A DNA stretch of 64,000 nt from Streptomyces sp. NBC_00582. GTDB taxonomy: Bacteria > Actinomycetota > Actinomycetes > Streptomycetales > Streptomycetaceae. The notes beneath the pieces are model-generated. The model was not told the origin of the DNA, made no database searches, and worked only from the letters and a program-made list of their open reading frames with translations. Positions 1 through 8,741 of this stretch are shown piece by piece; positions within the stretch are counted from its first letter, which is position 1; each line of letters starts with the position of its first letter. Location: the NCBI RefSeq assembly GCF_036345155.1, contig NZ_CP107772.1, positions 1,426,001-1,490,000 on the forward strand, in the 5' to 3' direction. Made by a program: the position numbers and the translations under genes.

Positions 1-1120
1 CCAGGAGGACGGCGCTCGTACGGTTGCGGCGCGGCCGCGGCGGCACGCCCGAGGAAGGGACCGTCACGCCGCCGGGTGACAGGGTGGGAACGGACGGGGG
101 CGGGGCGAGCTGATAGGAGGTCGGCGCGCCGGTGTACGCCGGGGCCTGGTCCGCGTAGGGAGTGACCGTCGCGGGCGACGGCGGCGGCCCGAAGCCCGCG
201 GGCGGAGCCGGTGGGGCCCCGAATGCGACGGCGCCCCCGGCCGGAGGCCCGAAGACGCCCGGCGACGGGTCCGCCGGTGCCTCCCCCGTCGCCACGGCGA
301 GCAGCCGGTCGACCTCCTCGGCGTCCGGGCGGGCCTGGGGGTCGCGGACCAGGAGAGCGGTGAGCAGACCGGTCAGCGGGCCCGCCTGCCGGGGCGGCGG
401 CACCTCCTCGCCGAGTACGGCGGCCAGGGTGGCGAGCGTGCTGGAACGGCGCAGTGGGTGGTGGCCCTCCACGGCGACGTAGAGCAGCATCCCGAGCGAC
501 CAGAGGTCGGCGGAGGGGCCGCCGTCCTTGCCGGTGACGCGCTCCGGTGCCATGAAGTCGGGCGAGCCTATGACGGAGCCGGTGGCGGTGAGGCTGGTGG
601 CCTCGCGCAGGGCGGCGATGCCGAAGTCGGTGAGCACCGGCCGTCCGTCGGGGCGCAGCAGCACGTTGGCCGGCTTCACGTCGCGGTGCTCGATGCCGAC
701 GGCGTGCGCGGCGCGCAGCGCGGACAGCACCTCGCGCCCCATGCGTGCGGCCTCGACCGGGGTCAACACGCCCTGCTGGAGCCGGTCCTGGAGCGAGCCG
801 CCGGTGACCAGCTCCATCACGATCCAGGGGTACGTGTTCTCCCCGCCGTCGACGATGTGGTGGATGGTGACGACATTGGGGTGGTGGACGCGGGCGAGGG
901 CGCGCGCCTCCCGCAGGACGCGCTCCCGCAGGGTGCGGGCGCCCTCCGGGTCGTATTCGGCCAGCGCCGGATCCGGCGGCCGTACCTCTTTCACGGCCAC
1001 GTCACGGTGCAGTGCCAGGTCGCGGGCGCGCCACACCCACCCCATGCCTCCGCCCCCGAGCCGGTGCAGCAGCTCGAATCGGCCATCGACGACGCGTCTG
1101 TCGGGTTCCCCGGTGTTCAT
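1..1120 (-). CDS. Ser/Thr protein kinase (PknB type), 3' end outside window
   Basis: Reads from an ATG at 1120 leftwards and is still open at base 1, so only the first 373 residues are present. All kinase landmarks are visible: glycine loop LGGGGMGWVW near residue 20, catalytic lysine in VAVKEV, HRDVKPANVLL, TDFGIA and MAPERV. The kinase domain spans about residues 13-270. A Pro/Gly/Ala-rich linker follows and ends in RPRRNRTSAVLL at the window edge, which looks like the basic stretch before a membrane helix. That fits a membrane receptor-like Hanks kinase with an extracellular sensor beyond the window. No good ribosome site precedes the ATG, so the start rests on homology-like reading (VDGRFELL follows closely). 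Confidence 0.93.
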   Translation of the reverse strand, partial: MNTGEPDRRVVDGRFELLHRLGGGGMGWVWRARDLALHRDVAVKEVRPPDPALAEYDPEGARTLRERVLREARALARVHHPNVVTIHHIVDGGENTYPWIVMELVTGGSLQDRLQQGVLTPVEAARMGREVLSALRAAHAVGIEHRDVKPANVLLRPDGRPVLTDFGIAALREATSLTATGSVIGSPDFMAPERVTGKDGGPSADLWSLGMLLYVAVEGHHPLRRSSTLATLAAVLGEEVPPPRQAGPLTGLLTALLVRDPQARPDAEEVDRLLAVATGEAPADPSPGVFGPPAGGAVAFGAPPAPPAGFGPPPSPATVTPYADQAPAYTGAPTSYQLAPPPSVPTLSPGGVTVPSSGVPPRPRRNRTSAVLL

Positions 1121-1296
1121 GGGGGGAGCTTAGGGGTAGACGCGGACGGTGGTGTGTCCGCCAAGGGGGGCACAGCGCGAATGGTCCGTCCCGGCACGGG
1201 CATGCTGTGAACGAGGTCACTTCCGGCGGGCCGTCGTGCCGGGACCGTTCCGGACTCGTCGCCCTCCCCCCACGAACGCCACGAAGGACATGTGCA

Positions 1297-1890
1297 TTGG
1301 CTCTTACGTACCCTGACGCCCCCTCGGCCCGCCGTCCCGGCCGCTGCTGGACGATCCGTGTGGTCGGGCACCGCGACCGCAGCGCTTCGGTCACCTGCTC
1401 GTCGTCGTGCGCGATGCCGCCCCGCTCGCGGGACCTCGCGGCGCTGCGCCGCTTCGCGGAGGCCCACGCGGCCGCGCACGCCAGAGCGGCGGCGGTGCAT
1501 CACGACGCCGCCTGCTGGTGCCGGCGCCAGCGGTGTGCGCTGCACGAGGGCACCCGGGTCAACTGCGCGGGGGCGGTGGTTCTCGTGATGCGGCACGATC
1601 CGGCGGTCGGCCAGGTGTGGACGCTCACCGAAGTGTGCTCCGCGTGCGCCCCGTTGATGCCTCACGCGCGGGTGCTGAGCCGTGCCGTCCCGCCGCCGCC
1701 CGCGCCCAGGGACGCGGAGCAGGAGGGCCGTGCCCGTCCCCCGTCGGCCACTCCCCCGACGGTGGCCCCGCCCCGCCTCGTCCCCGGCGGCTTCAGCGCG
1801 CCCTCGGGCCCCGGTCCCGGCCCCGACCGGGTGGGACCCCGCCGCCGTACGGCCACCGGACGCCGCGGCCGCGAGGGCACCGCCGACTGA
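1297..1890 (+). CDS. Cysteine-rich hypothetical protein, possible metal binder
   Basis: A 197-residue protein from a TTG start; GAAGGA lies 8 bases upstream, which decides this start over the many longer frame extensions. It has nine cysteines in the first 130 residues, arranged as C-x3-C, C-x-C-x3-C and C-x2-C (VCSAC), with several histidines between. This resembles a zinc- or cluster-binding fold. The last 65 residues are low-complexity Pro/Arg/Gly. I do not recognise a named family; proteins of this look occur in Streptomyces. The gene runs towards the repeat array that fills the convergent gap to the Roadblock gene. Confidence 0.7.
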   Translation: MALTYPDAPSARRPGRCWTIRVVGHRDRSASVTCSSSCAMPPRSRDLAALRRFAEAHAAAHARAAAVHHDAACWCRRQRCALHEGTRVNCAGAVVLVMRHDPAVGQVWTLTEVCSACAPLMPHARVLSRAVPPPPAPRDAEQEGRARPPSATPPTVAPPRLVPGGFSAPSGPGPGPDRVGPRRRTATGRRGREGTAD

Positions 1891-1910
1891 AGGGGCCTTG
1901 GCGGGTACAT

Positions 1911-2735
1911 GACACGCCGGGGGCAGCGCCCCCCGGCACACCTCGACCTCCGCGGGCCGTGACACACCGGGGGCAGCGCACCGCCCGGCACACCTCGACC
2001 TCCCCGGGGCATGACACACCGGCGGCAGCACACCCCCCGGCAGACCTCGGCCTCCGCAGGGCGAGCCGCCGGGCGGCAACGCCCACCCAGCCGACCTCGA
2101 CCTCCCCGGGGCATGACACACCAAGCGGCAACACCCACCCGACACACCTCACCTTCGCGGGGCATGACACACCGACGGCAGCACACCGCCCAGCAGACCT
2201 CCGCCTCCCCGGGGGGCGAGCCGCCGGGCGGCAGCACCCACCCAGCCGACCTCGACCTCCCCGGGGCATGACACACCAAGCGGCAACGCCCACCTCACCT
2301 TCGCGGGGCCTGACACGCCGACGGCAGCACACCGCCCAGCAGACCTCCGCCTCCCCGGGGGGCGAGCCGCCGGGCGGCAACGCCCACCCAGCCGACCTCG
2401 ACCTCCCCGGGGCATGACACACCAAGCGGCAACGCCCACCCGACACACCTCACCTTCGCGGGGCCTGACACACCGGGGGCAGCACACCGCCCAGCAGACC
2501 TCCGCCTCCCCGGGGCGAGCCGCCGGGCGGCAGCACCCACCCAGCCGACCTCGACCTCCCCGGGGCATGACACACCAAGCGGCAACGCCCACCCGACACA
2601 CCTCACCTTCGCAGGGCATGACACACCGGGGGCAGCACACCGCCCAGCAGACCACCGCCTCCCCGGGGCGAGCCGCCGGGGGCCAGCGCCGACCCGGCAC
2701 ACCTCGACCTCCGCAGGGCGTACGCCGGGGCAGCG
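1911..2735. repeat. Higher-order tandem repeat array, about 16 monomers of 50-52 bp
   Basis: Monomers begin at about 1911, 1961, 2013, 2063, 2115, 2166, 2218, 2270, 2312, 2364, 2416, 2467, 2517, 2569, 2620 and 2670, with a degenerate copy at 2720. Each starts with GACACACC or GAGCCGCC and ends in CTCCCCGGGGC or CTTCGCGGGGC. From 2063 on they fall into three types in fixed order C-A-B, giving a 153-bp superunit repeated four times (starts 2063, 2218, 2364, 2517) plus a last type-C copy at 2670. One A copy (2270) lacks about 10 bp. Copies carry short palindromes such as CCCCGGGG and GCCGCC-G-GGCGGC. The array lies between the 3' ends of two convergent genes. Long open frames across it on both strands follow from 153 being divisible by 3 and are probably not genes. 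Confidence 0.95.
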
Positions 2736-2829
2736 ACCGGCAGGGGTCCGCGTGCTCGGCATCGCCCGGCGCGGCTCCCGCGCCTGCACCCGCCCGCCCG
2801 GTACGCCTTGGGTTCCGCGGGGCCGGGGG

Positions 2830-3303
2830 TCAGGAGCCGTAGCGGGACTGCGGGGGGATGCGCAGGGGGAGGGAGCCGAGGGGGCGTGGCGGGGGCGGGG
2901 GCAGGGGGGTCCCGAGGGGGCGGTCGGGGGTGGCGGGTGCCGCCATCAGTTCGGCGATGCGGGTGCCGCTGCGGCGGCCCTCCAGGTGGAGGCGTCCGAC
3001 GTTCACCCGGTCGTCCGCGAGCAGCGTGAGCACGGCGGACGGGCCGGCCGCGTAGGTCGCGACATATCCGCCGGCGCCGCGGACGAGCAGTTCACGGAAC
3101 GCGCCGCGCGCCGCGAGGTCGGCCATCCGGCGCCCCACGCCCAGCGCCGCCGCGGTGAGCGCCGCCAGCGCCTCCGCCTCGACGCCGGGCATGTCCCGGG
3201 CGAGCACGAGCCCGTCGGCGCTGGCCGCCAGCGCTCCACTGAGCTGCGGCACACGCGTGCGCAGCCGCTGGAGTTCGTTCAGTACCTCGGCCTCGACGGC
3301 CAT
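2830..3303 (-). CDS. Roadblock/LC7 domain protein
   Basis: A 157-residue protein starting at ATG 3303 with AAAGGA 7 bases upstream. Residues about 5-120 match the Roadblock/LC7 pattern seen in MglB-like regulators (start LNELQRLR, then ALAASADGLVLAR, and a central repeated Ala-rich helix). The tail is proline-rich and basic. In Streptomyces such proteins usually sit in conservon-type groups and are thought to be partners of small GTPases. Here no GTPase is adjacent, and the only signalling neighbour is the HATPase protein at 3546-3971. Function beyond a regulatory scaffold is inference. Confidence 0.85.
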   Translation of the reverse strand: MAVEAEVLNELQRLRTRVPQLSGALAASADGLVLARDMPGVEAEALAALTAAALGVGRRMADLAARGAFRELLVRGAGGYVATYAAGPSAVLTLLADDRVNVGRLHLEGRRSGTRIAELMAAPATPDRPLGTPLPPPPPRPLGSLPLRIPPQSRYGS

Positions 3304-3545
3304 GACCGTGTCCTTTCGGCGCGTGGGCGGCAGGAGCGGTGCAAGTGCGGGGCGGGGAAGGGCCGTTGACGCGACCCGGCGGTGCGGGAGTGCGTGGGGG
3401 TACGGGTGAACGAGAAAGTGCGGGTGACACCGAGGTTACGGAAAGTACCGGCCGCTGGGGACCCCTTTGGCATTTTCCGCTGGAACATGCTGCCCCTCGA
3501 GCGCGCGCGCCGATGCGCGATCAGGAGCCCCCGGCCCGGGTCCGC

Positions 3546-3971
3546 TCAGGCGGCGACGAGATCCGCCCACCGCGTGACCCCGCCGGAGTGGATCCGCTTG
3601 CCGTGCCGCGCGGCGAGGGCGTGGACGATCTGTTCGCCGCGGCCGTGCTCGTCGGGGTCGATGTCCGCGCGCGTCTGACCGGGCACGAGGGCCGGCCCCG
3701 CGTCCGTGACCTCCACCCGCAGGGTGCCGGCGCCCTCCCCGCGCATCCAGAAGAGCCGCAGCTCCGCCGGGGGCAGGGCGTGCACGATCGCGTTGGTGAG
3801 CAGCTCCGACACCACGAGGAGCGAGTCGTCGACGATGTCCCCCGACACCTTCCAGTCGGCGAGGACCTCCCCCACGCGCCGGCGTACGGCTGCGACGGCC
3901 CCGGGGACGGGCGGCAGCGGACACACGTGTTCCACTGTCTCCCGGGGCAGTATGCCGAGCTGTACCGCCAT
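3546..3971 (-). CDS. Anti-sigma-type ATP-binding protein (HATPase_c_2)
   Basis: 141 residues, ATG at 3971 preceded by GGAGGAGAGAAG, a strong ribosome site. The GHKL ATPase boxes are visible: N box SELLTNAIVHA, G1 VTDAGPAL and a G2-like DEHGRGEQIV. These match the stand-alone RsbW/SpoIIAB-like kinases that are abundant in Streptomyces. It would phosphorylate or bind an anti-sigma antagonist. Its own partner is not in the window, but three PP2C phosphatases are. The 242-bp gap between this gene and the Roadblock gene holds no ORF I can support. Confidence 0.88.
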   Translation of the reverse strand: MAVQLGILPRETVEHVCPLPPVPGAVAAVRRRVGEVLADWKVSGDIVDDSLLVVSELLTNAIVHALPPAELRLFWMRGEGAGTLRVEVTDAGPALVPGQTRADIDPDEHGRGEQIVHALAARHGKRIHSGGVTRWADLVAA

Positions 3972-4069
3972 CTTCTCTCCTCCGGTGAATGCTGTCGGCC
4001 GATACCGGGCACCGGCACTCTTGCCGGACCTCAGTGCACGTTAGGGAGCAAAGGGGCAGAGGGTCAACG

Positions 4070-4090
4070 AATGCCGGTCGGCATTGCCGA
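4070..4090. promoter_or_regulatory. Overlapping palindromes, likely IclR/GylR-type operator
   Basis: AATGCC-GGTC-GGCATT (4070-4085) is a perfect 6-4-6 inverted repeat. It overlaps TCGGCA-T-TGCCGA (4078-4090), a perfect 6-1-6 repeat. Both lie 77-97 bases before the IclR-family gene at 4167. IclR regulators usually bind such sites and control their own gene and the neighbouring catabolic gene, here glpK. The role as an operator is inferred. Confidence 0.45.
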
Positions 4091-4166
4091 ACGCCGCCGC
4101 CGTCAGGTGATCGCGGGTCCGCCCGCAGCGGGGGCGAACCCCTCCCCGCGGTAATAGGCTCGGCTC

Positions 4167-4934
4167 ATGACCGGCCCGGTCCAGTCGATCGAACGGGCGG
4201 CGGCGATCCTGCGTCTTCTCGCCGGCGGACCCCGTCGTCTCGGGCTCGGCGAGGTGGCGGCCTCGCTCGGGCTGGCGAAGGGCACCGCCCACGGCATCCT
4301 GCGCACACTCCAGCACGTGGACTTCGTGGAACAGGACCCCGCCACCGGAAAGTACCAGCTCGGGGCGGCCCTGCTGCATCTGGGCACCAGCTACCTCGAC
4401 GTCAACGAACTGCGCTCGCGGTCCATCAACTGGGCCGACGCCCTCGCCGCCCGCAGCGGGGAGTCGGTCCGTCTCGGCACCCCGCTGGAGGGCAGGGTCC
4501 TCGTCGTCCATCACGTGTTCCGGCCGGACGACACCTTCCAGACGCTGGACGTGGGGTCGCTGCTGCCGCTGCACGCCTCCTCGCTCGGCAAGGTCCTGCT
4601 CGCCTTCGGCACCGCGCCCCTGGAGTCGGCCGTGGAATCGGGACTGGAGGCCTACACCCGGCACACCCTGGTGGACCGCGACCGCCTGGGCCGGGCGCTC
4701 GCCGAGACCCGGGAGCGCGGCTGGGCCGCCGAGGTGCAGGAGATGAGCATGGGGGAGGCCGGGGTCGCCGCGCCGATCCGCGGACACGGCGGTCTGGTGG
4801 TGGGCGCGATCGGGCTGTCCGGCCAGCTCGAGCGGGTGTGCGACCACCAGGGGCGTCCCCGGTCGAACCTGATCAACCTGCTGCGCGAGGCCGCACGGGC
4901 GATCTCCAGGGATCTGGGCGCGACCCGCTGGTGA
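4167..4934 (+). CDS. IclR-family regulator, GylR-like
   Basis: 255 residues. The N-terminal winged helix (about 4-65) contains [22 protein letters not shown]. The C-terminal effector domain (about 75-250) has the usual [11 protein letters not shown] and a closing GLSGQ stretch. The gene ends 61 bases before glpK on the same strand. IclR regulators of glycerol use (GylR) are known in Streptomyces upstream of glycerol genes, so this is probably the local glycerol repressor. Ribosome site is weak; ATG 4167 is chosen because the domain starts at once ([12 protein letters not shown]). Confidence 0.88.
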   Translation: MTGPVQSIERAAAILRLLAGGPRRLGLGEVAASLGLAKGTAHGILRTLQHVDFVEQDPATGKYQLGAALLHLGTSYLDVNELRSRSINWADALAARSGESVRLGTPLEGRVLVVHHVFRPDDTFQTLDVGSLLPLHASSLGKVLLAFGTAPLESAVESGLEAYTRHTLVDRDRLGRALAETRERGWAAEVQEMSMGEAGVAAPIRGHGGLVVGAIGLSGQLERVCDHQGRPRSNLINLLREAARAISRDLGATRW

Positions 4935-4995
4935 TCACCCTCCCCACAGACAGCGAGCAGACGGCGCCGGACGTCATCGGAAGGGAGACCCGATC

Positions 4996-6510
4996 ATGGT
5001 CGAACGGTATGTGATGTCCATCGACCAGGGCACCAACTCCACCCGATGCATCCTCTTCGACCACCACGGACGGCTCGCCGCGGTGGCCCAGCGTGAGCAC
5101 CAGCAGCACTTCCCCCGGCCGGGCTGGGTCGAGCACGACGCCGTCGAGATCTGGCGCAATCTTCAGCGGATCGTGCCCGAGACGCTGTCCGGCGCGGGGG
5201 TCGGCGCGCACGACATCGCCGCGATCGGCCTCGCCAACCAGCGGGAGACCACGGTGGTGTGGGACCGGAGCACGGGCGCCCCGCTGAGCCGGGCGATCGT
5301 CTGGCAGGACACCCGCACCGAACCGCTCGTCACGGCCCTCAGGAGCGACCCCGGGGACGAGTTCTTCCTGGACCGGTGCGGACTGCCCCCGTCGACGTAC
5401 TTCTCCGCGCTGCGGCTGCGATGGCTGTTCGACCAGGTCGACGGGCTGCGGCGACGCGCCGAGGCCGGCGAGGTGCTGTGCGGCACGATGGAGAGCTGGC
5501 TGATCTGGAACATGACCGGCGGCCCGGACGGCGGGCTGCACATCACCGACGCCACCAACGCCAGCCGCACCATGCTGATGAACATCCGCACCCTGACCTG
5601 GGACGAGGAGCTGCTGGCGTTCTTCGGGGTGCCGCGCCCCATGCTGCCCGAGATCCGCTCCTCCGCCGAGTACTACGGCACCGCCCGTTCGCTCCTGCCC
5701 GGAGTGCACATCACGGCCGCCCTCGGGGACCAGCAGGCCGCCCTGTTCGGCCAGACCTGTTTCTCCCCGGGCGAGGCGAAGTGCACGTACGGGACCGGCA
5801 GCTTCCTGCTCCTCAACACCGGCGGCGACCTCGTCCGCTCCCGGCACGGGCTGCTCAGCACCGTCGCCTACACGATCGGGGAGCAGCCGCCGGTGTACGC
5901 CCTGGAGGGCTCCATCGCCGTCACGGGGTCGCTGGTGCAGTGGTTCCGCGACCGGCTGGGGCTGATCAACAGCGCGCCGGAGATCGAGACGCTCGCCCGC
6001 ACGGTCGAGGACAACGGCGGCTGCTACATCGTCCCCGCGTTCTCGGGACTGTTCGCCCCGCACTGGCGCAGCGACGCGCGCGGGGTCATGGTCGGCCTCA
6101 CCTCGTACATCACCAAGGGGCATCTGGCCAGGGCCGTGCTGGAGGCCACCGGCTGGCAGACGCGGGAGGTCGTCGACGCCATGAACGCCGACTCGTCGGT
6201 GGCCCTCAAGCAGCTCAAGGTGGACGGGGGGATGACGGCGGACAACCTGCTGATGCAGTTCGTCGCGGACGTCCTCGACGTGCCCGTGGTGCGGCCCATG
6301 GTCGCCGAGACGGTCTCCCTCGGCGCGGCCTACGCCGCCGGGCTGGCCGCCGGCTACTGGCCCGATCTGGAGGTCCTGCGCCGCAACTGGCACCGGGCGG
6401 CCCAGTGGATCCCGGACATGGACCCCGAACGGCGGGAGACGGAGTACGACAACTGGAAGCGGGCCGTCGAGCGGTCGCTGGGCTGGGTGAAACCGCCGAG
6501 GCCGCCGTGA
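4996..6510 (+). CDS. glpK: Glycerol kinase
   Basis: 504 residues, the usual family length. Start ATG 4996 is preceded by GGAAGGGAG. It phosphorylates glycerol to glycerol-3-phosphate with ATP in the cytoplasm. The ASKHA phosphate motif [13 protein letters not shown] is at residues 8-20. The substrate residues NQRETT and WQDTRT, the [10 protein letters not shown] segment and the C-terminal [14 protein letters not shown] are all intact. No glycerol facilitator (glpF) or glycerol-3-phosphate dehydrogenase (glpD) follows, unlike the classical gyl operon, so this may be a second, dispersed kinase copy under the IclR gene just upstream. Confidence 0.97.
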   Translation: MVERYVMSIDQGTNSTRCILFDHHGRLAAVAQREHQQHFPRPGWVEHDAVEIWRNLQRIVPETLSGAGVGAHDIAAIGLANQRETTVVWDRSTGAPLSRAIVWQDTRTEPLVTALRSDPGDEFFLDRCGLPPSTYFSALRLRWLFDQVDGLRRRAEAGEVLCGTMESWLIWNMTGGPDGGLHITDATNASRTMLMNIRTLTWDEELLAFFGVPRPMLPEIRSSAEYYGTARSLLPGVHITAALGDQQAALFGQTCFSPGEAKCTYGTGSFLLLNTGGDLVRSRHGLLSTVAYTIGEQPPVYALEGSIAVTGSLVQWFRDRLGLINSAPEIETLARTVEDNGGCYIVPAFSGLFAPHWRSDARGVMVGLTSYITKGHLARAVLEATGWQTREVVDAMNADSSVALKQLKVDGGMTADNLLMQFVADVLDVPVVRPMVAETVSLGAAYAAGLAAGYWPDLEVLRRNWHRAAQWIPDMDPERRETEYDNWKRAVERSLGWVKPPRPP

Positions 6511-6655
6511 CCGGAGCCCGTTGGCCGTCGGCCCCGCCCCCGCTCGTCCGGACGGCTCCGCGCGCCGGGACCCGACGTCGGGCTGTCTGCGCCGCGTCCG
6601 CACTCCTATCGTGGAACGGCACACCGATGCCCGGCGCGAACCAGACAGGCAGGAC

Positions 6656-7885
6656 ATGAGGAAACCGCAGATCGACTACGCGGCGGTCTTCCGGGCCCTG
6701 CCCGGCATGGTGGCACTGCTCACCCCCGAGCTCGTGTACACCGACGCCAACGACGACTTCGTACGGCTGGCCGGGCGCACCCGCGAGCAGCTCGTGGGCC
6801 GCTACATCTTCGACGTCTTCCCCGAGAACCCCAACGATCCGGCGGCGGCCGGCCGGCGGGAGACCGAGACGTCGATGCTGCGCACGGTGGCGACCGGCGA
6901 GCGCGACACGATGGCGCTGCTCCGCTACGACATCGAGGACCCCGACCGGCCCGGTCAGTGGCAGGAGCACTTCTGGAGCCCGGTGAACGCGCCCGTCCTC
7001 GGCCCCGACGGGCAGGTGGAGCTGATCGTGCACCGGGTGGAGGAGGTCACCGATCTGATCCGTGCCTTCGGCGGGCCGGGCGACGACAGCCGGGCCCGGG
7101 TCCTGGAGGCCGAGCTGTACACCCGTGCGCGGGAACTGCAGGAGGTCAACGAACGGCTGCGCCGGGCGCACGCCCATGAGCGCGAGGTCGCCCTGGCCCT
7201 GCAGGCGGCGATGCTGCCCGCGCCGGGGCCGACCGGGGAGCACGCGGCGGCGGTGCGCTACCGGCCCGCGATCGGCGCGCTGAACGTGTGCGGCGACTGG
7301 TACGACCTCGCGGACCTGCCCGGCGGGAACCTCGCGGTCGCCGTCGGCGACGTGGTCGGCCACGGCCTGGCGGCGGCCTGTGTCATGGGGCAGCTGCGCA
7401 GCGCGCTGAGCGCGGCCTGCCGGGTCGCCGACGGCCCGGCGCAGGCGCTGGAGGCCCTCGGCCTGTACGCCCGCTCGGTCGAGGGAGCCGAGTCGACGAC
7501 GGTCGTGACGACGTTCGTCGACTGGGACGCGCGCACCGTCACCTACAGCAGCGCCGGCCACCCGCCCCCGGCCCTGCTGCACCCCGACGGCTCCGTCCGG
7601 TTCCTCGACGGCGCCACCGATCCGCCGCTCGCGGCCCGACCCGAGCACCTCGCGCGCCCCGAGGCCCGTACGTCCTTCACCGAGGGCTCCACGCTCGTGC
7701 TCTACACCGACGGGCTGATCGAACGCCGTACGGAGGACATCGACACGGGTCTGGACCGGCTCGCCGACTCCCTGGCCCGCCACCGCGAGGACGATCCCGA
7801 GCACCTGGCCGACGCGCTGCTCACCGATCTCCTTCCGGCGACCGGCAACACCGACGACACCGCCCTCATCGTCATCCGTCTCTGA
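6656..7885 (+). CDS. PAS-PP2C (SpoIIE-type) phosphatase
   Basis: 409 residues from ATG 6656; longer upstream frame is rejected because the PAS domain starts right after this ATG (YAAVFRALPGMVALL). PAS domain about 10-125, coiled coil about 140-180 (ELYTRARELQEVNERLRRA), PP2C domain about 190-405 with GDWYDL, VGDVVGHGLAAA, SSAGHPPP and YTDGLIERR. Metal-binding aspartates are intact, so it should be an active Ser/Thr phosphatase. Such proteins act in sigma-factor partner switching; the stimulus sensed by the PAS domain is unknown. Confidence 0.92.
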   Translation: MRKPQIDYAAVFRALPGMVALLTPELVYTDANDDFVRLAGRTREQLVGRYIFDVFPENPNDPAAAGRRETETSMLRTVATGERDTMALLRYDIEDPDRPGQWQEHFWSPVNAPVLGPDGQVELIVHRVEEVTDLIRAFGGPGDDSRARVLEAELYTRARELQEVNERLRRAHAHEREVALALQAAMLPAPGPTGEHAAAVRYRPAIGALNVCGDWYDLADLPGGNLAVAVGDVVGHGLAAACVMGQLRSALSAACRVADGPAQALEALGLYARSVEGAESTTVVTTFVDWDARTVTYSSAGHPPPALLHPDGSVRFLDGATDPPLAARPEHLARPEARTSFTEGSTLVLYTDGLIERRTEDIDTGLDRLADSLARHREDDPEHLADALLTDLLPATGNTDDTALIVIRL

Positions 7886-7972
7886 CCCGACTCCGGCCCG
7901 CGGCCCTGCGGCGCGGGACCATCGGGGGCAGAGTGGAAGGAGGAGCACATGTGACCTCAGGAGGCGGGAGCA

Positions 7973-8623
7973 ATGTCGCATCCCATGCCTGCCCCGGTCC
8001 GGGTGACCGCACGGCTCGACGCACCCCTGTCGCGCTGGCTGTGGCTGGTCAAATGGATCCTGGTGATCCCGCACCTCATCGTGCTGTTCTTCCTGTGGAT
8101 CGCCTTCACGGTGGTCGGGGTGATCGCCTTCTTCGCGATCCTGTTCACCGAGAAGTACCCGCGTGCCCTGTTCGACTTCAACCTGGGCGTGCTGCGCTGG
8201 AGCTGGCGGGTCGCCTACTACGCGTACAACGCGCTGGCCACCGACCGCTACCCGCCGTTCAGCCTGGGCGAGGAGCCCGACTACCCGGCCCGGCTGGACA
8301 TCGTCTACCCCGAGCGGCTCTCCCGGGGCCTGGTCCTGGTGAAGTGGTGGCTGCTGGCCATCCCGCACTACATCGTCCTGGGCTTCTTCGTCGGCGGCTG
8401 GGGATACGGCTGGTGGAACGGCGGTCTGGTGCCTTTCCTGGCGATCGTCGCGGCCGTGGTCCTGCTCTTCACCGAGAAGTACCCGCGGGACCTGTTCGAC
8501 CTGATCGTCGGTCTCAACCGCTGGGTGCTGCGGGTCGCCGCCTACGTCACCCTGATGACGGACGCCTATCCCCCGTTCCGCCTGGACATGGGCGGCCGGG
8601 ACCCCGACGACGTCCTGCCCTGA
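7973..8623 (+). CDS. DUF4389 membrane protein
   Basis: 216 residues, ATG 7973 preceded by AGGAGGCGGGAGCA. Two membrane-rich halves each contain the signature LFTEKYPRALFDF / LFTEKYPRDLFDL followed by a Trp/Arg helix (RWSWRVAYYAYNAL, NRWVLRVAAYVTL) and DRYPPFSL / DAYPPFRL. This internal duplication is diagnostic for the DUF4389 family. Four or so transmembrane segments are expected. Biochemical function is not known; the gene stands alone between the PP2C and the secreted hydrolase. Confidence 0.88.
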   Translation: MSHPMPAPVRVTARLDAPLSRWLWLVKWILVIPHLIVLFFLWIAFTVVGVIAFFAILFTEKYPRALFDFNLGVLRWSWRVAYYAYNALATDRYPPFSLGEEPDYPARLDIVYPERLSRGLVLVKWWLLAIPHYIVLGFFVGGWGYGWWNGGLVPFLAIVAAVVLLFTEKYPRDLFDLIVGLNRWVLRVAAYVTLMTDAYPPFRLDMGGRDPDDVLP

Positions 8624-8741
8624 GGGCTCCGCGGCTTCGCCCCCGAGTCCGCCGGCCCTGCCCGGACGGTTCTGACGGCTGATCACGTTCCTTGCGATGC
8701 TGTGATCCATTTGTGAGCTTCTGATTCACGGAGGATCATTC

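Noticed and set aside
1911..2735. Array considered as a CRISPR.
   Set aside because: Monomers adjoin without unique spacers, and no cas gene is present.
1117..2789. Several long open frames on both strands through the 1911-2735 repeats, rich in Cys/Gly/Arg.
   Set aside because: They exist because the 153-bp superunit is divisible by 3 and has no stop codons in several frames at once; no ribosome sites, and codon positions do not show the GC bias of the real genes.
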